The translations under genes were made by a program, and so were the position numbers. From the NCBI RefSeq assembly GCF_006438915.1, contig NZ_RCZE01000020.1, forward strand, positions 26,106 to 90,105: a stretch of DNA of 64,000 nt, written 5' to 3'. Numbering within the stretch: the stretch's first letter is position 1; each line of letters starts with the position of its first letter. The notes beneath the pieces are model-generated. The model ran no database searches and was not told where the DNA came from. It worked only from the letters and a program-made list of their open reading frames with translations. This stretch comes from Pseudomonas arsenicoxydans. GTDB taxonomy: Bacteria > Pseudomonadota > Gammaproteobacteria > Pseudomonadales > Pseudomonadaceae. Of this stretch, positions 43,945 through 52,326 are shown one piece after another.

Positions 43945-45474
43945 ATGGTTTTAACAATTGAGTCTGCCCGCCGCAAAGCTGCATCAAGACGCTGGTTCAG
44001 CCTCGGCGTATTGATGTTGCCAGTGCTGCTGGTAACGGTTGATAACACCGTGCTTGGTTTCGCATTACCTAAAATCGCGGAAGCCTTGCGTCCGACTGCC
44101 AGCCAACAATTGTGGATGATCGACGCGTATTCGTTGGTTCTCGCGGGGCTGCTGGTGTCGATGGGTAGCCTGGGTGATCGGGTCGGGCACCGTAAATTGT
44201 TGCTTATCGGGTCGCTCGGGTTTGCTGTGGTATCGGTGTTGACCGCGTACTCCGAGACGGCCATTCAGCTGATTATTGGGCGGGCTTGTATGGGAGTTTT
44301 CGGTGCGATGCTGATGCCTTCCACATTGGCATTGATACGTTCGGTATTTGAAGATCGAGAAGAGCGCAGGCTGGCGGTTGCGATCTGGGCAACGACGTTG
44401 ACCGCCGGTTCGGCACTGGGGCCTTTGGTGGGTGGGGTGTTGCTGCAGTTCTTTGATTGGGGCGCGATTTTTCTGTTGGCGGTACCAGTCCTGATCCCGT
44501 TGTTGGTATTGGGGCCGCTATTGCTCCCGGAATCGCAGCGTGATGCGTCGGGCCCGCTGGATCCGATCAGCATTCTCCAGTCGATGGTCGCACTGGGTAG
44601 CATCGTTTACGGTATCAAACATGGCGCCAGCGAGGGTGTTGACGGGGTCGTGCTGGGCACCTTTTTGGTCGGTGCATTGGCGGGCTGGATGTTCGTGCGG
44701 CGGCAGTTGCGTCTTCCTGTACCCCTTATGGATATGACCCTGTTTCGCAACGGCACCTTCAGCGGGTCTGTTTTGATCAACCTGATGAGTCTTGCGTTCC
44801 TCGTCGGCTTCGTTTTCTTCACCACTCAGTTCTTGCAGATTGTCCTTCAGATGTCGCCCTTGAGTGCGAGTCTGGCGTTGGTGCCGGGGCAAATCATGGC
44901 GATCGTGGTCGGAATGGCAGTCGTGCCGGTCGCACAGCGGGTACCCGTGCATGTGTTGATACCGGTGCTGATGGCCTTTGCCGGCGCGGCGTTTTTGCTG
45001 GTGGCCAGCATGGGCAGCAGCCTCGCGGTGTTGGTAGCGGCGTTCGCGTTGCTGAACATCGGCGTAGGCGCTATTGCGACGGTTTCCAATGACGTGATCT
45101 TGTCGGCAGCACCACCGGCAAAGGCGGGAGCCGCTTCCGCCATCAGTGAAACCGCTTATGAAGTAGGCGTGGTGCTGGGAACGACCGTGCTTGGCGGCCT
45201 GGTCACGGCCTGCTACCGCGCAGAACTGCATCTTCCGGCGTTTTTGAGCGACATTCAGACGACGCTTGCAAGTGAGACGCTGTCTGGTGCTCATCATGTG
45301 GCGTCAGGTCTGGCGGGTGATCAGGCACAACAATTGATGCAGCAGGCAGGAGGTGCATTTGAAGGTGGAATCGCTTTGGTTTCGTGGGTCGCTTTCGGCC
45401 TGGCGTTGATGGCGATTCTGATCGCCTGGCGCACGCTGCGGTTACCAAAAGCTCAACCGGCAGAATGCCATTGA
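43945..45474 (+). CDS. MFS exporter of the DHA2 (14-segment) type
   Basis: A 509-residue inner-membrane drug:H+ antiporter. Motif D1 LLVTVDNTVLGFALPKIAEAL in the first segment, motif A GSLGDRVGHRKLLLIGSLGF and motif C ATTLTAGSALGPLVGGVLLQ place it with SmvA/QacA-type exporters. It follows the PapC-like gene after 91 bp with its own AAGGA site, and is the last gene of the AT-richer insert. It is probably the efflux and self-protection step of the pathway. No terminator is obvious after it. Confidence 0.87.
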   Translation: MVLTIESARRKAASRRWFSLGVLMLPVLLVTVDNTVLGFALPKIAEALRPTASQQLWMIDAYSLVLAGLLVSMGSLGDRVGHRKLLLIGSLGFAVVSVLTAYSETAIQLIIGRACMGVFGAMLMPSTLALIRSVFEDREERRLAVAIWATTLTAGSALGPLVGGVLLQFFDWGAIFLLAVPVLIPLLVLGPLLLPESQRDASGPLDPISILQSMVALGSIVYGIKHGASEGVDGVVLGTFLVGALAGWMFVRRQLRLPVPLMDMTLFRNGTFSGSVLINLMSLAFLVGFVFFTTQFLQIVLQMSPLSASLALVPGQIMAIVVGMAVVPVAQRVPVHVLIPVLMAFAGAAFLLVASMGSSLAVLVAAFALLNIGVGAIATVSNDVILSAAPPAKAGAASAISETAYEVGVVLGTTVLGGLVTACYRAELHLPAFLSDIQTTLASETLSGAHHVASGLAGDQAQQLMQQAGGAFEGGIALVSWVAFGLALMAILIAWRTLRLPKAQPAECH

Positions 45475-45581
45475 TCGAAAGCGTAAGGCTCGAACGGTTT
45501 GTGTTGTCCATCTGTATAACAGTAGAAGCTTGCTCAATAAGCGCCTGCGGGTATGCTGGTTGCCTGCCGAGGAGATTGAAA

Positions 45582-46940
45582 ATGGCCTTTGATTTTGATT
45601 TGTATGTGATTGGCGCCGGTTCTGGTGGTGTGCGAGCTGCGCGATTCTCCGCCGGTTTTGGCGCAAAAGTGGCCGTGGCCGAGAGCCGCTATCTGGGCGG
45701 CACTTGTGTCAACGTCGGCTGTGTGCCGAAGAAGTTGTTGGTCTACGGAGCGCACTTCGCCGAAGACTTCGAGCAGTCGTCCGGTTTTGGCTGGATGCTG
45801 GGCGAGGCGCAGTTTGATTGGGCCACGCTGATCGCCAACAAGGACCGTGAGATCAATCGCCTGAACGGCATTTACCGCAACTTGCTGGTCAACAGCGGCG
45901 TGACCTTGCATGAAGGCCACGCCAAAATCGTCGATCCGCACACCGTTGAGATCAATGGCGAACGCCACACCGCTAAAAATATCCTGATAGCGACCGGTGG
46001 CTGGCCGCAGATCCCGGAAATCCCGGGGCACGAGCATGCAATCAGTTCGAACCAGGCGTTCTTCCTCAAGGAACTGCCAAAGCGCGTTCTGGTAGTGGGC
46101 GGTGGTTACATTGCCGTTGAATTCGCCGGTATCTTCCACGGGCTGGGCGCCCAAACCACGTTGCTGTATCGCGGTGAGTTGTTCCTGCGTGGTTTCGATG
46201 GTGCGGTACGCAAGCATTTGCAGGAAGAATTGACCAAGCGTGGCATGGACCTGCAGTTCAATTCCGACATTGAACGTATCGACAAGCAGCCTGATGGCAG
46301 CCTGAAGGTGACGCTCAAGGATGGTCGCGAGCTGGAGGCGGATTGCGTGTTCTACGCGACTGGCCGGCGTCCGATGCTCGATAACCTCGGGCTGGAAAAC
46401 ACCGGCGTCAAACTCGACAAGAAAGGCTTTGTCGAGGTCGATGAGCAGTATCAGACGGCTGAGTCGTCGATCCTGGCGCTCGGCGATGTGATCGGTCGTG
46501 TGCAACTGACGCCGGTCGCCCTGGCCGAAGGCATGGCTGTGGCACGACGCTTGTTCAAGCCAGAGCAGTACCGTCCGGTGGATTACAAGATGATCCCGAC
46601 CGCCGTGTTCAGCCTGCCGAACATCGGTACCGTTGGTTTGAGCGAGGAAGACGCTCGCGAAGCCGGCCACGAGGTGGTGATCTACGAAAGCCGCTTCCGA
46701 CCAATGAAGCTGACCCTGACTGAATGTCAGGAGCGCACGCTGATGAAGCTGGTGGTGGATGCCAAGACCGACAAGGTGTTGGGCTGCCACATGGTCGGGC
46801 CGGATGCCGGCGAGATCGTGCAGGGCTTGGCGATTGCCTTGAAGGCAGGGGCGACCAAGCGCGATTTCGACGAAACCATCGGCGTGCACCCGACGGCCGC
46901 CGAAGAGTTCGTCACCATGCGTACGCCTGTCGCCGGTTAA
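45582..46940 (+). CDS. gor: Glutathione-disulphide reductase
   Basis: A cytosolic FAD enzyme reducing oxidised glutathione with NADPH. It has 452 residues from the ATG at 45582 (GGAG upstream); the frame is open much further upstream but that part overlaps the exporter gene. The FAD motif is LYVIGAGSGGVRAARF, the redox-active disulphide is GGTCVNVGCVPKK, the NADPH motif is VLVVGGGYIAVEFAGI and the catalytic C-terminal His lies in GVHPTAAEEFVTM. Its stop overlaps the stop of the convergent kfrA-like gene. Confidence 0.96.
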   Translation: MAFDFDLYVIGAGSGGVRAARFSAGFGAKVAVAESRYLGGTCVNVGCVPKKLLVYGAHFAEDFEQSSGFGWMLGEAQFDWATLIANKDREINRLNGIYRNLLVNSGVTLHEGHAKIVDPHTVEINGERHTAKNILIATGGWPQIPEIPGHEHAISSNQAFFLKELPKRVLVVGGGYIAVEFAGIFHGLGAQTTLLYRGELFLRGFDGAVRKHLQEELTKRGMDLQFNSDIERIDKQPDGSLKVTLKDGRELEADCVFYATGRRPMLDNLGLENTGVKLDKKGFVEVDEQYQTAESSILALGDVIGRVQLTPVALAEGMAVARRLFKPEQYRPVDYKMIPTAVFSLPNIGTVGLSEEDAREAGHEVVIYESRFRPMKLTLTECQERTLMKLVVDAKTDKVLGCHMVGPDAGEIVQGLAIALKAGATKRDFDETIGVHPTAAEEFVTMRTPVAG

Positions 46941-47947
46941 TCGTCCTTGGCTGCGTCTGGCGCTGTTACAACAGCAGTCTCCAGGCGCACGCTTTCATCG
47001 AGGCTCGCCTGAGTCTTGAGCAATTCAATTTCCAGTACTTTGTTAGCCTGCGTCTGCTCGTCGACGCTCTGTTTCAGCGACTGACTTTCCAGCAGGGCGA
47101 CGCGCAAGCGTTCCTGGAGGAGGGTGCGTTCGCTGTCGATGCGGTTGACCTGTTCCAGCAGTTGGTCCTGCCGGCTATTGGTGTGTTTGAGTTGATCCTG
47201 CAACAGGCTCAGCTCCCTCTGGGCACCGCGGTTTTCGGTGAACAAACGCTCATTATCGCGGTGCAACTGAGTGATCTCGTCCTGACGCACCATCGCGCTT
47301 TGCTGCGCTTGGCGTAACTCCATCTGAATCTGCTGCACCTGGCTTTCGTGGCGGCTTTGTTCCTGCTCGCGCTGTTCCTTGACGGCGTTGCGGTAGTGCT
47401 CCAAGGCCTCGCGGGCGTGCAGGTGCTTTTCTTCCAGTGAGCGAATCTGCTCGTCCTTGTCCTGCAAGCGTAATTCGAAGCCGGCCAGCGCCTGATTCAG
47501 CCCGGCATTGCGGGTTTGCTCGGTTTGCAGCGTGGAGCGGGTTTCTTGCAATGATTCGGATTCCTGGGTCAGCGCCAGGCTTTGCATCTCGTACTGCTGA
47601 TGCAGTTCGGTATTGGCTTCCTGGGCCTCTGTGAGCTGGCTTTCGAGTGCTTTGCGCTGCTGGTCGAAGTGCTCGCGTGCCTGGTCGATAGGTTCCTGGG
47701 CCTTCTCTTTCAGGCGTTGGGCCAGGCGTGAAACCAGGTCCGCCAGTTCGTCATCGATAGGTTCTGCCACAGGCTCGGCGCGTTCACGGCCATCATCCAG
47801 TTCTTTCAGGTAACGATGAATCGTGGTTTTCGAGCCTGTGTTTCCCATTTCGATTCGTACTGCATCGATGCTTGGGTTCTCGCCACGGGCGAGGATCGCC
47901 AACCGTGCCGCTTGCACCACTGCTTTGTTTACGCCGCCACGAGCCAT
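46937..47947 (-). CDS. KfrA-like DNA-binding coiled-coil protein
   Basis: 336 residues. The N-terminal domain MARGGVNKAVVQAARLAILA, then IDAVRIEMGNTGSKTTIHRYLKEL, is the KfrA-type helix-turn-helix. From about residue 85 on the protein is a very long alpha-helical coiled coil rich in Gln, Glu and Arg. KfrA proteins are autoregulated plasmid-stability factors of IncP and related plasmids; this is a chromosomal relative. It is divergent from a lone tyrosine recombinase across 178 bp with repeated GTAC sites. AGGAGA precedes the ATG. Confidence 0.85.
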   Translation of the reverse strand: MARGGVNKAVVQAARLAILARGENPSIDAVRIEMGNTGSKTTIHRYLKELDDGRERAEPVAEPIDDELADLVSRLAQRLKEKAQEPIDQAREHFDQQRKALESQLTEAQEANTELHQQYEMQSLALTQESESLQETRSTLQTEQTRNAGLNQALAGFELRLQDKDEQIRSLEEKHLHAREALEHYRNAVKEQREQEQSRHESQVQQIQMELRQAQQSAMVRQDEITQLHRDNERLFTENRGAQRELSLLQDQLKHTNSRQDQLLEQVNRIDSERTLLQERLRVALLESQSLKQSVDEQTQANKVLEIELLKTQASLDESVRLETAVVTAPDAAKDD

Positions 47948-47965
47948 GAGTTCTCCTACGATTTC

Positions 47966-48001
47966 GTACTGTGGTACATGCCACTAAAGTACGCAGTGTA
48001 C
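47966..48001. promoter_or_regulatory. GTAC-repeat operator candidate between kfrA-like and recombinase genes
   Basis: Four GTAC words in 36 bp, arranged as GTAC-N4-GTAC (47966-47977) and GTAC-N5-GTAC (47989-48001), directly upstream of the kfrA-like start. The repeats form loosely palindromic pairs (TACTG and CAGTGTA). KfrA family proteins bind direct and inverted repeats at their own promoter, so this is a plausible autoregulatory site. Confidence 0.5.
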
Positions 48002-48125
48002 CATCTGAAAAATAAAGATAAATGATGTCGGTTTGTCATGCGGGATATACTGGTATTACCCCGCGTGATGAGCCACACGGCGCGATTGCACCCGCCATTG
48101 CGGTACGTTTTAGAGAGTTGAGCTG

Positions 48126-49064
48126 ATGACCGAGCTGGATCGATACCTACAGGCCGCCACGCGCGACAACACCCGGCGCAGTTACGGGGCTGCCATTGAG
48201 CATTTCGAAGTCACGTGGGGCGGGTTTCTGCCGGCCACCGCCGACAGCGTCGCACGCTATCTGGTGGCGTATGCAGGTGCGTTGTCGATCAACACGCTGA
48301 AGTTGCGTTTGTCGGCGCTGGCGCAGTGGCACAACAGCCAGGGATTTCCCGATCCGACCAAGGCGCCGGTGGTGCGCAAGGTCTTCAAGGGGATTCGTGC
48401 GTTGCACCCGGCTCAGGAAAAACAGGCCGAACCGCTGCAGCTGCAGCATCTGGAGCAAGTGGTCGCATGGCTGGAGAAGGAAGCGGCAGAAGCCAAGGCA
48501 ATGCAGGATCAGCCTGCGTTCTTGCGGGCTCGGCGCGACATGGCGCTGATCCTCCTGGGGTTTTGGCGCGGGTTTCGCAGTGATGAGCTGTGCCGTGTTC
48601 AGATCGAGCACGTTCAAGCGATCGCCAGTTCGGGCATCACGCTCTACTTGCCGCGAACCAAGAGCGACCGCGAGAACCTCGGCAAGACTTACCAGACCCC
48701 AGCTTTGCAGCGCCTATGCCCGGTGAACGCCTACATCCAGTGGATCACCGAAGCTGCGTTGGTTCGCGGACCGGTGTTCCGGGGTATTGATCGCTGGGGG
48801 CACTTGAGCGAGGAGGGGTTACACGCCAACAGCATCATCCCGCTACTGCGCCAGGCCCTGGAGCGTGCCGGCATTCCCGCCGAGCACTACACCAGTCACT
48901 CCCTGCGCCGTGGCTTTGCCAGTTGGGCCCATCAGAGTGGTTGGGACTTGAAGTCGTTGATGAGTTACGTGGGCTGGAAGGATATGAAGTCCGCTATGCG
49001 CTATGTTGAAGCGAGCCCGTTTCTGGGTATGGCCCGGCTCGCGGAAAAGCCATTGGCGCTGTAG
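48126..49064 (+). CDS. Tyrosine recombinase (site-specific integrase)
   Basis: 312 residues. The N-terminal SAM-like core-binding domain (residues 1-95, RRSYGAAIEHFEVTWGGF) precedes the catalytic domain with the complete set Arg151 (GFRSDELC), Lys179 (PRTKSD), His258 and Arg261 (TSHSLRRGFA), Trp284 (YVGWKD) and nucleophile Tyr293 (AMRYVEAS). The enzyme appears functional. No phage or conjugation genes, attachment repeats or tRNA lie next to it, so it is not a plain prophage integrase. It is divergently paired with the kfrA-like gene. Confidence 0.88.
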   Translation: MTELDRYLQAATRDNTRRSYGAAIEHFEVTWGGFLPATADSVARYLVAYAGALSINTLKLRLSALAQWHNSQGFPDPTKAPVVRKVFKGIRALHPAQEKQAEPLQLQHLEQVVAWLEKEAAEAKAMQDQPAFLRARRDMALILLGFWRGFRSDELCRVQIEHVQAIASSGITLYLPRTKSDRENLGKTYQTPALQRLCPVNAYIQWITEAALVRGPVFRGIDRWGHLSEEGLHANSIIPLLRQALERAGIPAEHYTSHSLRRGFASWAHQSGWDLKSLMSYVGWKDMKSAMRYVEASPFLGMARLAEKPLAL

Positions 49065-49214
49065 ATCACGTTTTCTTCTATTAATACCGTCGGCTAATAG
49101 CGAAAACAAATCAGCAGCATGAGGTTTGCCAATGAGCCATCCGGGGATCGAGTGGGTAGGATTCACCCCATCAACTTGTTAACCCAACTTTTCAACCCTG
49201 ACGGAGAGTCATCG

Positions 49215-49778
49215 ATGCCTATCATCAACAGCCACGTTAAACCATTCAAAGCTGACGCCTTCAAAAATGGCGACTTCGTAAAAGTGTCGGACGCTGACCT
49301 GAAAGGCAAGTGGTCTGTCGTTTTCTTCTACCCGGCTGACTTCACCTTCGTTTGCCCGACCGAACTGGAAGACCTGGCTGACAACTACGACGCGTTCCAG
49401 AAACTGGGCGTCGAGATCTACAGCGTTTCCACCGATACCCACTTTGCCCACGCTGCCTGGCACAACACTTCGCCAGCGATCGGCAAAATCCAGTACACCA
49501 TGATCGGCGACCCGACTCACGCCATCTCCCGCAACTTCGACGTGCTGATCGAAGACGCAGGCCTGGCTGACCGTGGCACCTTCGTGATCAACCCTGAAGG
49601 TCAGATCAAAATCGTTGAACTGAACGATGGCGGCGTTGGCCGTGACGCTTCCGAACTGCTGCGCAAGATCAAGGCTGCCCAGTACGTCGCTGCTCACCCA
49701 GGCCAGGTTTGCCCGGCCAAGTGGAAAGAAGGCGAGGCCACTCTGGCTCCGTCCCTGGACCTGGTCGGCAAGATCTAA
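49215..49778 (+). CDS. ahpC: Alkyl hydroperoxide reductase peroxiredoxin subunit
   Basis: A 187-residue 2-Cys peroxiredoxin reducing peroxides. The peroxidatic Cys is in DFTFVCPTELEDLAD and the resolving Cys in AHPGQVCPAKWKEGEA. The ATG at 49215 (MPIINSHVKPFKADAF) with GGAGAG upstream is the family start; upstream in-frame codons are not used. It is followed by a terminator and by ahpF, its reductase. Codon use is strongly biased, as expected for a highly expressed gene. Confidence 0.96.
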   Translation: MPIINSHVKPFKADAFKNGDFVKVSDADLKGKWSVVFFYPADFTFVCPTELEDLADNYDAFQKLGVEIYSVSTDTHFAHAAWHNTSPAIGKIQYTMIGDPTHAISRNFDVLIEDAGLADRGTFVINPEGQIKIVELNDGGVGRDASELLRKIKAAQYVAAHPGQVCPAKWKEGEATLAPSLDLVGKI

Positions 49779-49841
49779 GTCTGTGAGCGCTTCATCAGGG
49801 CGGTACGCCGCACCTACTCAGTAAGCTGCAACCGCCCTCAA

Positions 49842-49877
49842 AAACGCCCGGGCGAGATTCGCTCGGGCGTTTTTTTA
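49842..49877 (+). terminator. ahpC terminator
   Basis: AACGCCCGGGCGA-N4-TCGCTCGGGCGTT stem followed by TTTTTT, between ahpC and ahpF. It implies ahpF is partly or separately expressed. Confidence 0.85.
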
Positions 49878-49917
49878 TGCCTGCTTTTCATGAAATACCA
49901 GAAAGGAAATCGCCCGT

Positions 49918-51483
49918 ATGTTGGACGCCAATCTTAAAGCCCAGTTGAAATCGTACCTGGAGCGGGTCACCCAGCCGATCGAGATCGTTGCTTCCCTCGA
50001 TGACGGTGCGAAATCCCGGGAAATGCTCGACCTGTTGAAAGACGTTGCGAGTCTTTCCACCCAAATTACCTTGCTCGATAACGGTGATGATGCACGCAAG
50101 CCATCGTTCTCGATCAATCGCCCGGGCGCCGACATCAGCCTGCGCTTTGCCGGCCTCCCGATGGGCCACGAGTTCACTTCGTTAGTGTTGGCGCTGCTGC
50201 AAGTCGGCGGCCACCCATCGAAGGCCAGTGTTGAAGTGATCGAACAGATTCGCTCACTCAAAGGCGAATTCAGCTTCGAGACTTACTTCTCGCTGTCTTG
50301 CCAGAACTGCCCGGACGTGGTCCAGGCGCTGAACCTGATGGCCGTGTTGAACCCCAACATCCGCCACGTCGCCATTGACGGTGCGCTGTTCCAGGCCGAA
50401 GTCGATGAACGCCAGATCATGGCGGTGCCCAGTGTTTACCTGAACGGCGTGAACTTCGGCCAGGGCCGCATGGGCCTGGAAGAAATCCTCGCCAAGCTCG
50501 ATACCAGCGGCATCGAGCGTCAAGCTGAAAAGCTCAGCGCCAAAGAAGCCTTCGATGTATTGGTCGTCGGCGGTGGTCCAGCGGGTGCAGCAGCGGCCAT
50601 CTACGCCGCACGTAAAGGCATTCGCACCGGAGTGGCGGCGGAGCGTTTTGGTGGGCAGGTGCTCGACACCATGGCCATCGAAAACTTTATCTCCGTGCAG
50701 GAAACCGAGGGGCCGAAACTGGCCAGCGCTCTCGAAGAGCACGTCAAGCAGTACGACGTCGATATCATGAACCTGCAACGCGCCACCGCGCTGATCCCGG
50801 CGAAGAATCCCGGCGAATTGCACGAAGTCCGTTTCGAAAGCGGCGCCACCCTGAAAACCAAGGCGCTGATTCTTGCCACTGGCGCGCGCTGGCGTGAAAT
50901 GGGCGTGCCGGGTGAGCAGGAATACAAAGCCAAGGGCGTCTGTTTCTGCCCGCACTGTGACGGCCCGTTGTTCAAGGGCAAGCGTGTGGCGGTGATCGGT
51001 GGCGGTAACTCCGGTGTTGAAGCGGCGATCGACCTGGCCGGTATCGTCAGCCACGTCACGTTGCTGGAGTTCGACAGCAAGCTGCGCGCCGATGCGGTGT
51101 TGCAACGCAAGTTGTTCAGCTTGCCGAACGTCACTGTCATTACCAGCGCACTGACCAGTGAAGTGAAGGGTGATGGCCAGAAGGTGACCGGTCTGGTCTA
51201 TAAGGATCGCGATTCGGGTGAGTTCAACACGGTCAACCTCGAAGGCATCTTCGTGCAGATCGGTTTGCTGCCCAACACCGATTGGCTCAAGGGCACCATC
51301 GAGTTGTCGCCACGTGGCGAGATCATCGTCGATGCTCGTGGTGAAACTTCGATGCCGGGCATATTTGCCGCCGGTGACGTGACCACCGTGCCGTACAAGC
51401 AGATCGTGATTGCGGTGGGCGAGGGCGCCAAGGCTTCGCTGAGCGCGTTCGATCACCTGATCCGGACCTCGGCCCCGGCGTAA
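49918..51483 (+). CDS. ahpF: Alkyl hydroperoxide reductase flavoprotein subunit
   Basis: A 521-residue NADH-dependent disulphide reductase that recharges AhpC. The N-terminal 200 residues are a double thioredoxin-like domain with the CxxC of YFSLSCQNCPDVVQ. The C-terminal part resembles thioredoxin reductase, with VLVVGGGPAGAAAAIYAARK (FAD), CFCPHCDGPLF (active disulphide) and VAVIGGGNSGVEAAIDLAG (NADH). It ends with the FAD motif GIFAAGDVTTVPYKQIV. Confidence 0.96.
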   Translation: MLDANLKAQLKSYLERVTQPIEIVASLDDGAKSREMLDLLKDVASLSTQITLLDNGDDARKPSFSINRPGADISLRFAGLPMGHEFTSLVLALLQVGGHPSKASVEVIEQIRSLKGEFSFETYFSLSCQNCPDVVQALNLMAVLNPNIRHVAIDGALFQAEVDERQIMAVPSVYLNGVNFGQGRMGLEEILAKLDTSGIERQAEKLSAKEAFDVLVVGGGPAGAAAAIYAARKGIRTGVAAERFGGQVLDTMAIENFISVQETEGPKLASALEEHVKQYDVDIMNLQRATALIPAKNPGELHEVRFESGATLKTKALILATGARWREMGVPGEQEYKAKGVCFCPHCDGPLFKGKRVAVIGGGNSGVEAAIDLAGIVSHVTLLEFDSKLRADAVLQRKLFSLPNVTVITSALTSEVKGDGQKVTGLVYKDRDSGEFNTVNLEGIFVQIGLLPNTDWLKGTIELSPRGEIIVDARGETSMPGIFAAGDVTTVPYKQIVIAVGEGAKASLSAFDHLIRTSAPA

Positions 51484-51502
51484 ACGCTGACGCTGAAAAC
51501 AC

Positions 51503-51534
51503 AAAACCCCATGAGTGATCATGGGGTTTTTTGT
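51503..51534 (+). terminator. ahpF terminator
   Basis: AAAACCCCATGA-N4-TCATGGGGTTTT stem followed by TTGTG, 20 bp past the stop. Confidence 0.85.
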
Positions 51535-51551
51535 GCTTCACACAGATTAAA

Positions 51552-51641
51552 TGTGGGAGCGGGCTTGCTCGCGAAGGCGGTGTGTCAGTCAAAATCCTTG
51601 CCAAATGACGCACCGCTTTCGCGAGCAAGCCCGCTCCCACA
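51552..51641. repeat. REP doublet (inverted pair)
   Basis: Inverted GAGCGGGCTTGCTCGC copies about 45 bp apart between the convergent ahpF and gloA genes. Confidence 0.9.
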
Positions 51642-51659
51642 CTTGATTCGTAGTGGGGC

Positions 51660-52181
51660 TTACAGCGGAGCAGGCTGGATGATTTCAACCCAGTACGCAT
51701 CCGGGTCCTTGATGAAGGCCAGGCTCTTCATGCGCCCGTCATTCAAGCGCTTCTGGAAGTCGCAGCCCAGCGCTTCAAAACGCTCGCACGCCGCGCGGAT
51801 GTCCGGCACGGAGATGCAGATATGACCGAAACCACGCGGGTCGGTATTGCCGTTGTGATAGGCGAAGTCAGGGTCATTCTCGGTGCCGTGGTTGTGGGTC
51901 AGTTCGAGGATGCCGGGAATCGACTTCATCCACTCGGTGCGAGCGGCGGCGTCGGCCGGGATCTGGTTCTTGTCGACCAGGGCGAGGAAATACAGGCTGA
52001 ATTCCGCTTCCGGGAAATCGCGTTTTTCCACCAGTGAGAAACCGAGGATGCGCGTGTAGAAATCCAGGGACGTGGTGATGTCCTTGACCCGCAGCATGGT
52101 GTGGTTGAAGACGAACTTCTGGGTCGCGGTGTCAGGTTGGGCGGTGACGCCTGGGAAGGTGTTCAATTCGTGCAGGCTCAT
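51660..52181 (-). CDS. gloA: Lactoylglutathione lyase (glyoxalase I)
   Basis: 173 residues. It isomerises the methylglyoxal-glutathione adduct to S-lactoylglutathione. The first half starts KFVFNHTMLRVKDITTSLDF (metal His) and contains YTRILGFSLVEKRDFPEAEF. The second half has GILELTHNHGTENDPDFAYH (metal Glu) and GFGHICISVPDIRAA (metal His). The length fits the zinc-type group found in Pseudomonas and eukaryotes, longer than the 135-residue nickel type. GGAGGG lies just before the ATG. Confidence 0.95.
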   Translation of the reverse strand: MSLHELNTFPGVTAQPDTATQKFVFNHTMLRVKDITTSLDFYTRILGFSLVEKRDFPEAEFSLYFLALVDKNQIPADAAARTEWMKSIPGILELTHNHGTENDPDFAYHNGNTDPRGFGHICISVPDIRAACERFEALGCDFQKRLNDGRMKSLAFIKDPDAYWVEIIQPAPL

Positions 52182-52326
52182 GGGCCCTCCGGAAAATAAG
52201 TGGGGCTAACGAATGGTCACAATGATACGCAAGGGCTCTGACATCACCAAACCCAAACGGTCTGCTATTGCCTGACAGGCGGGCGAGGCTCAGACTTTAC
52301 GGTTCAATTCGTGAGTGTTTATTGCA

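Noticed and set aside
48126..49064. Prophage or integrative element anchored by the tyrosine recombinase
   Set aside because: No phage, conjugation or attachment-site sequence was found around it; the neighbours are gor, kfrA-like and ahpC.
49065..49214. OxyR site upstream of ahpC (CTAT and ATAG words near 49080-49100)
   Set aside because: The words are 15 bp apart, not the 7 bp of the OxyR consensus, so the match is not convincing.
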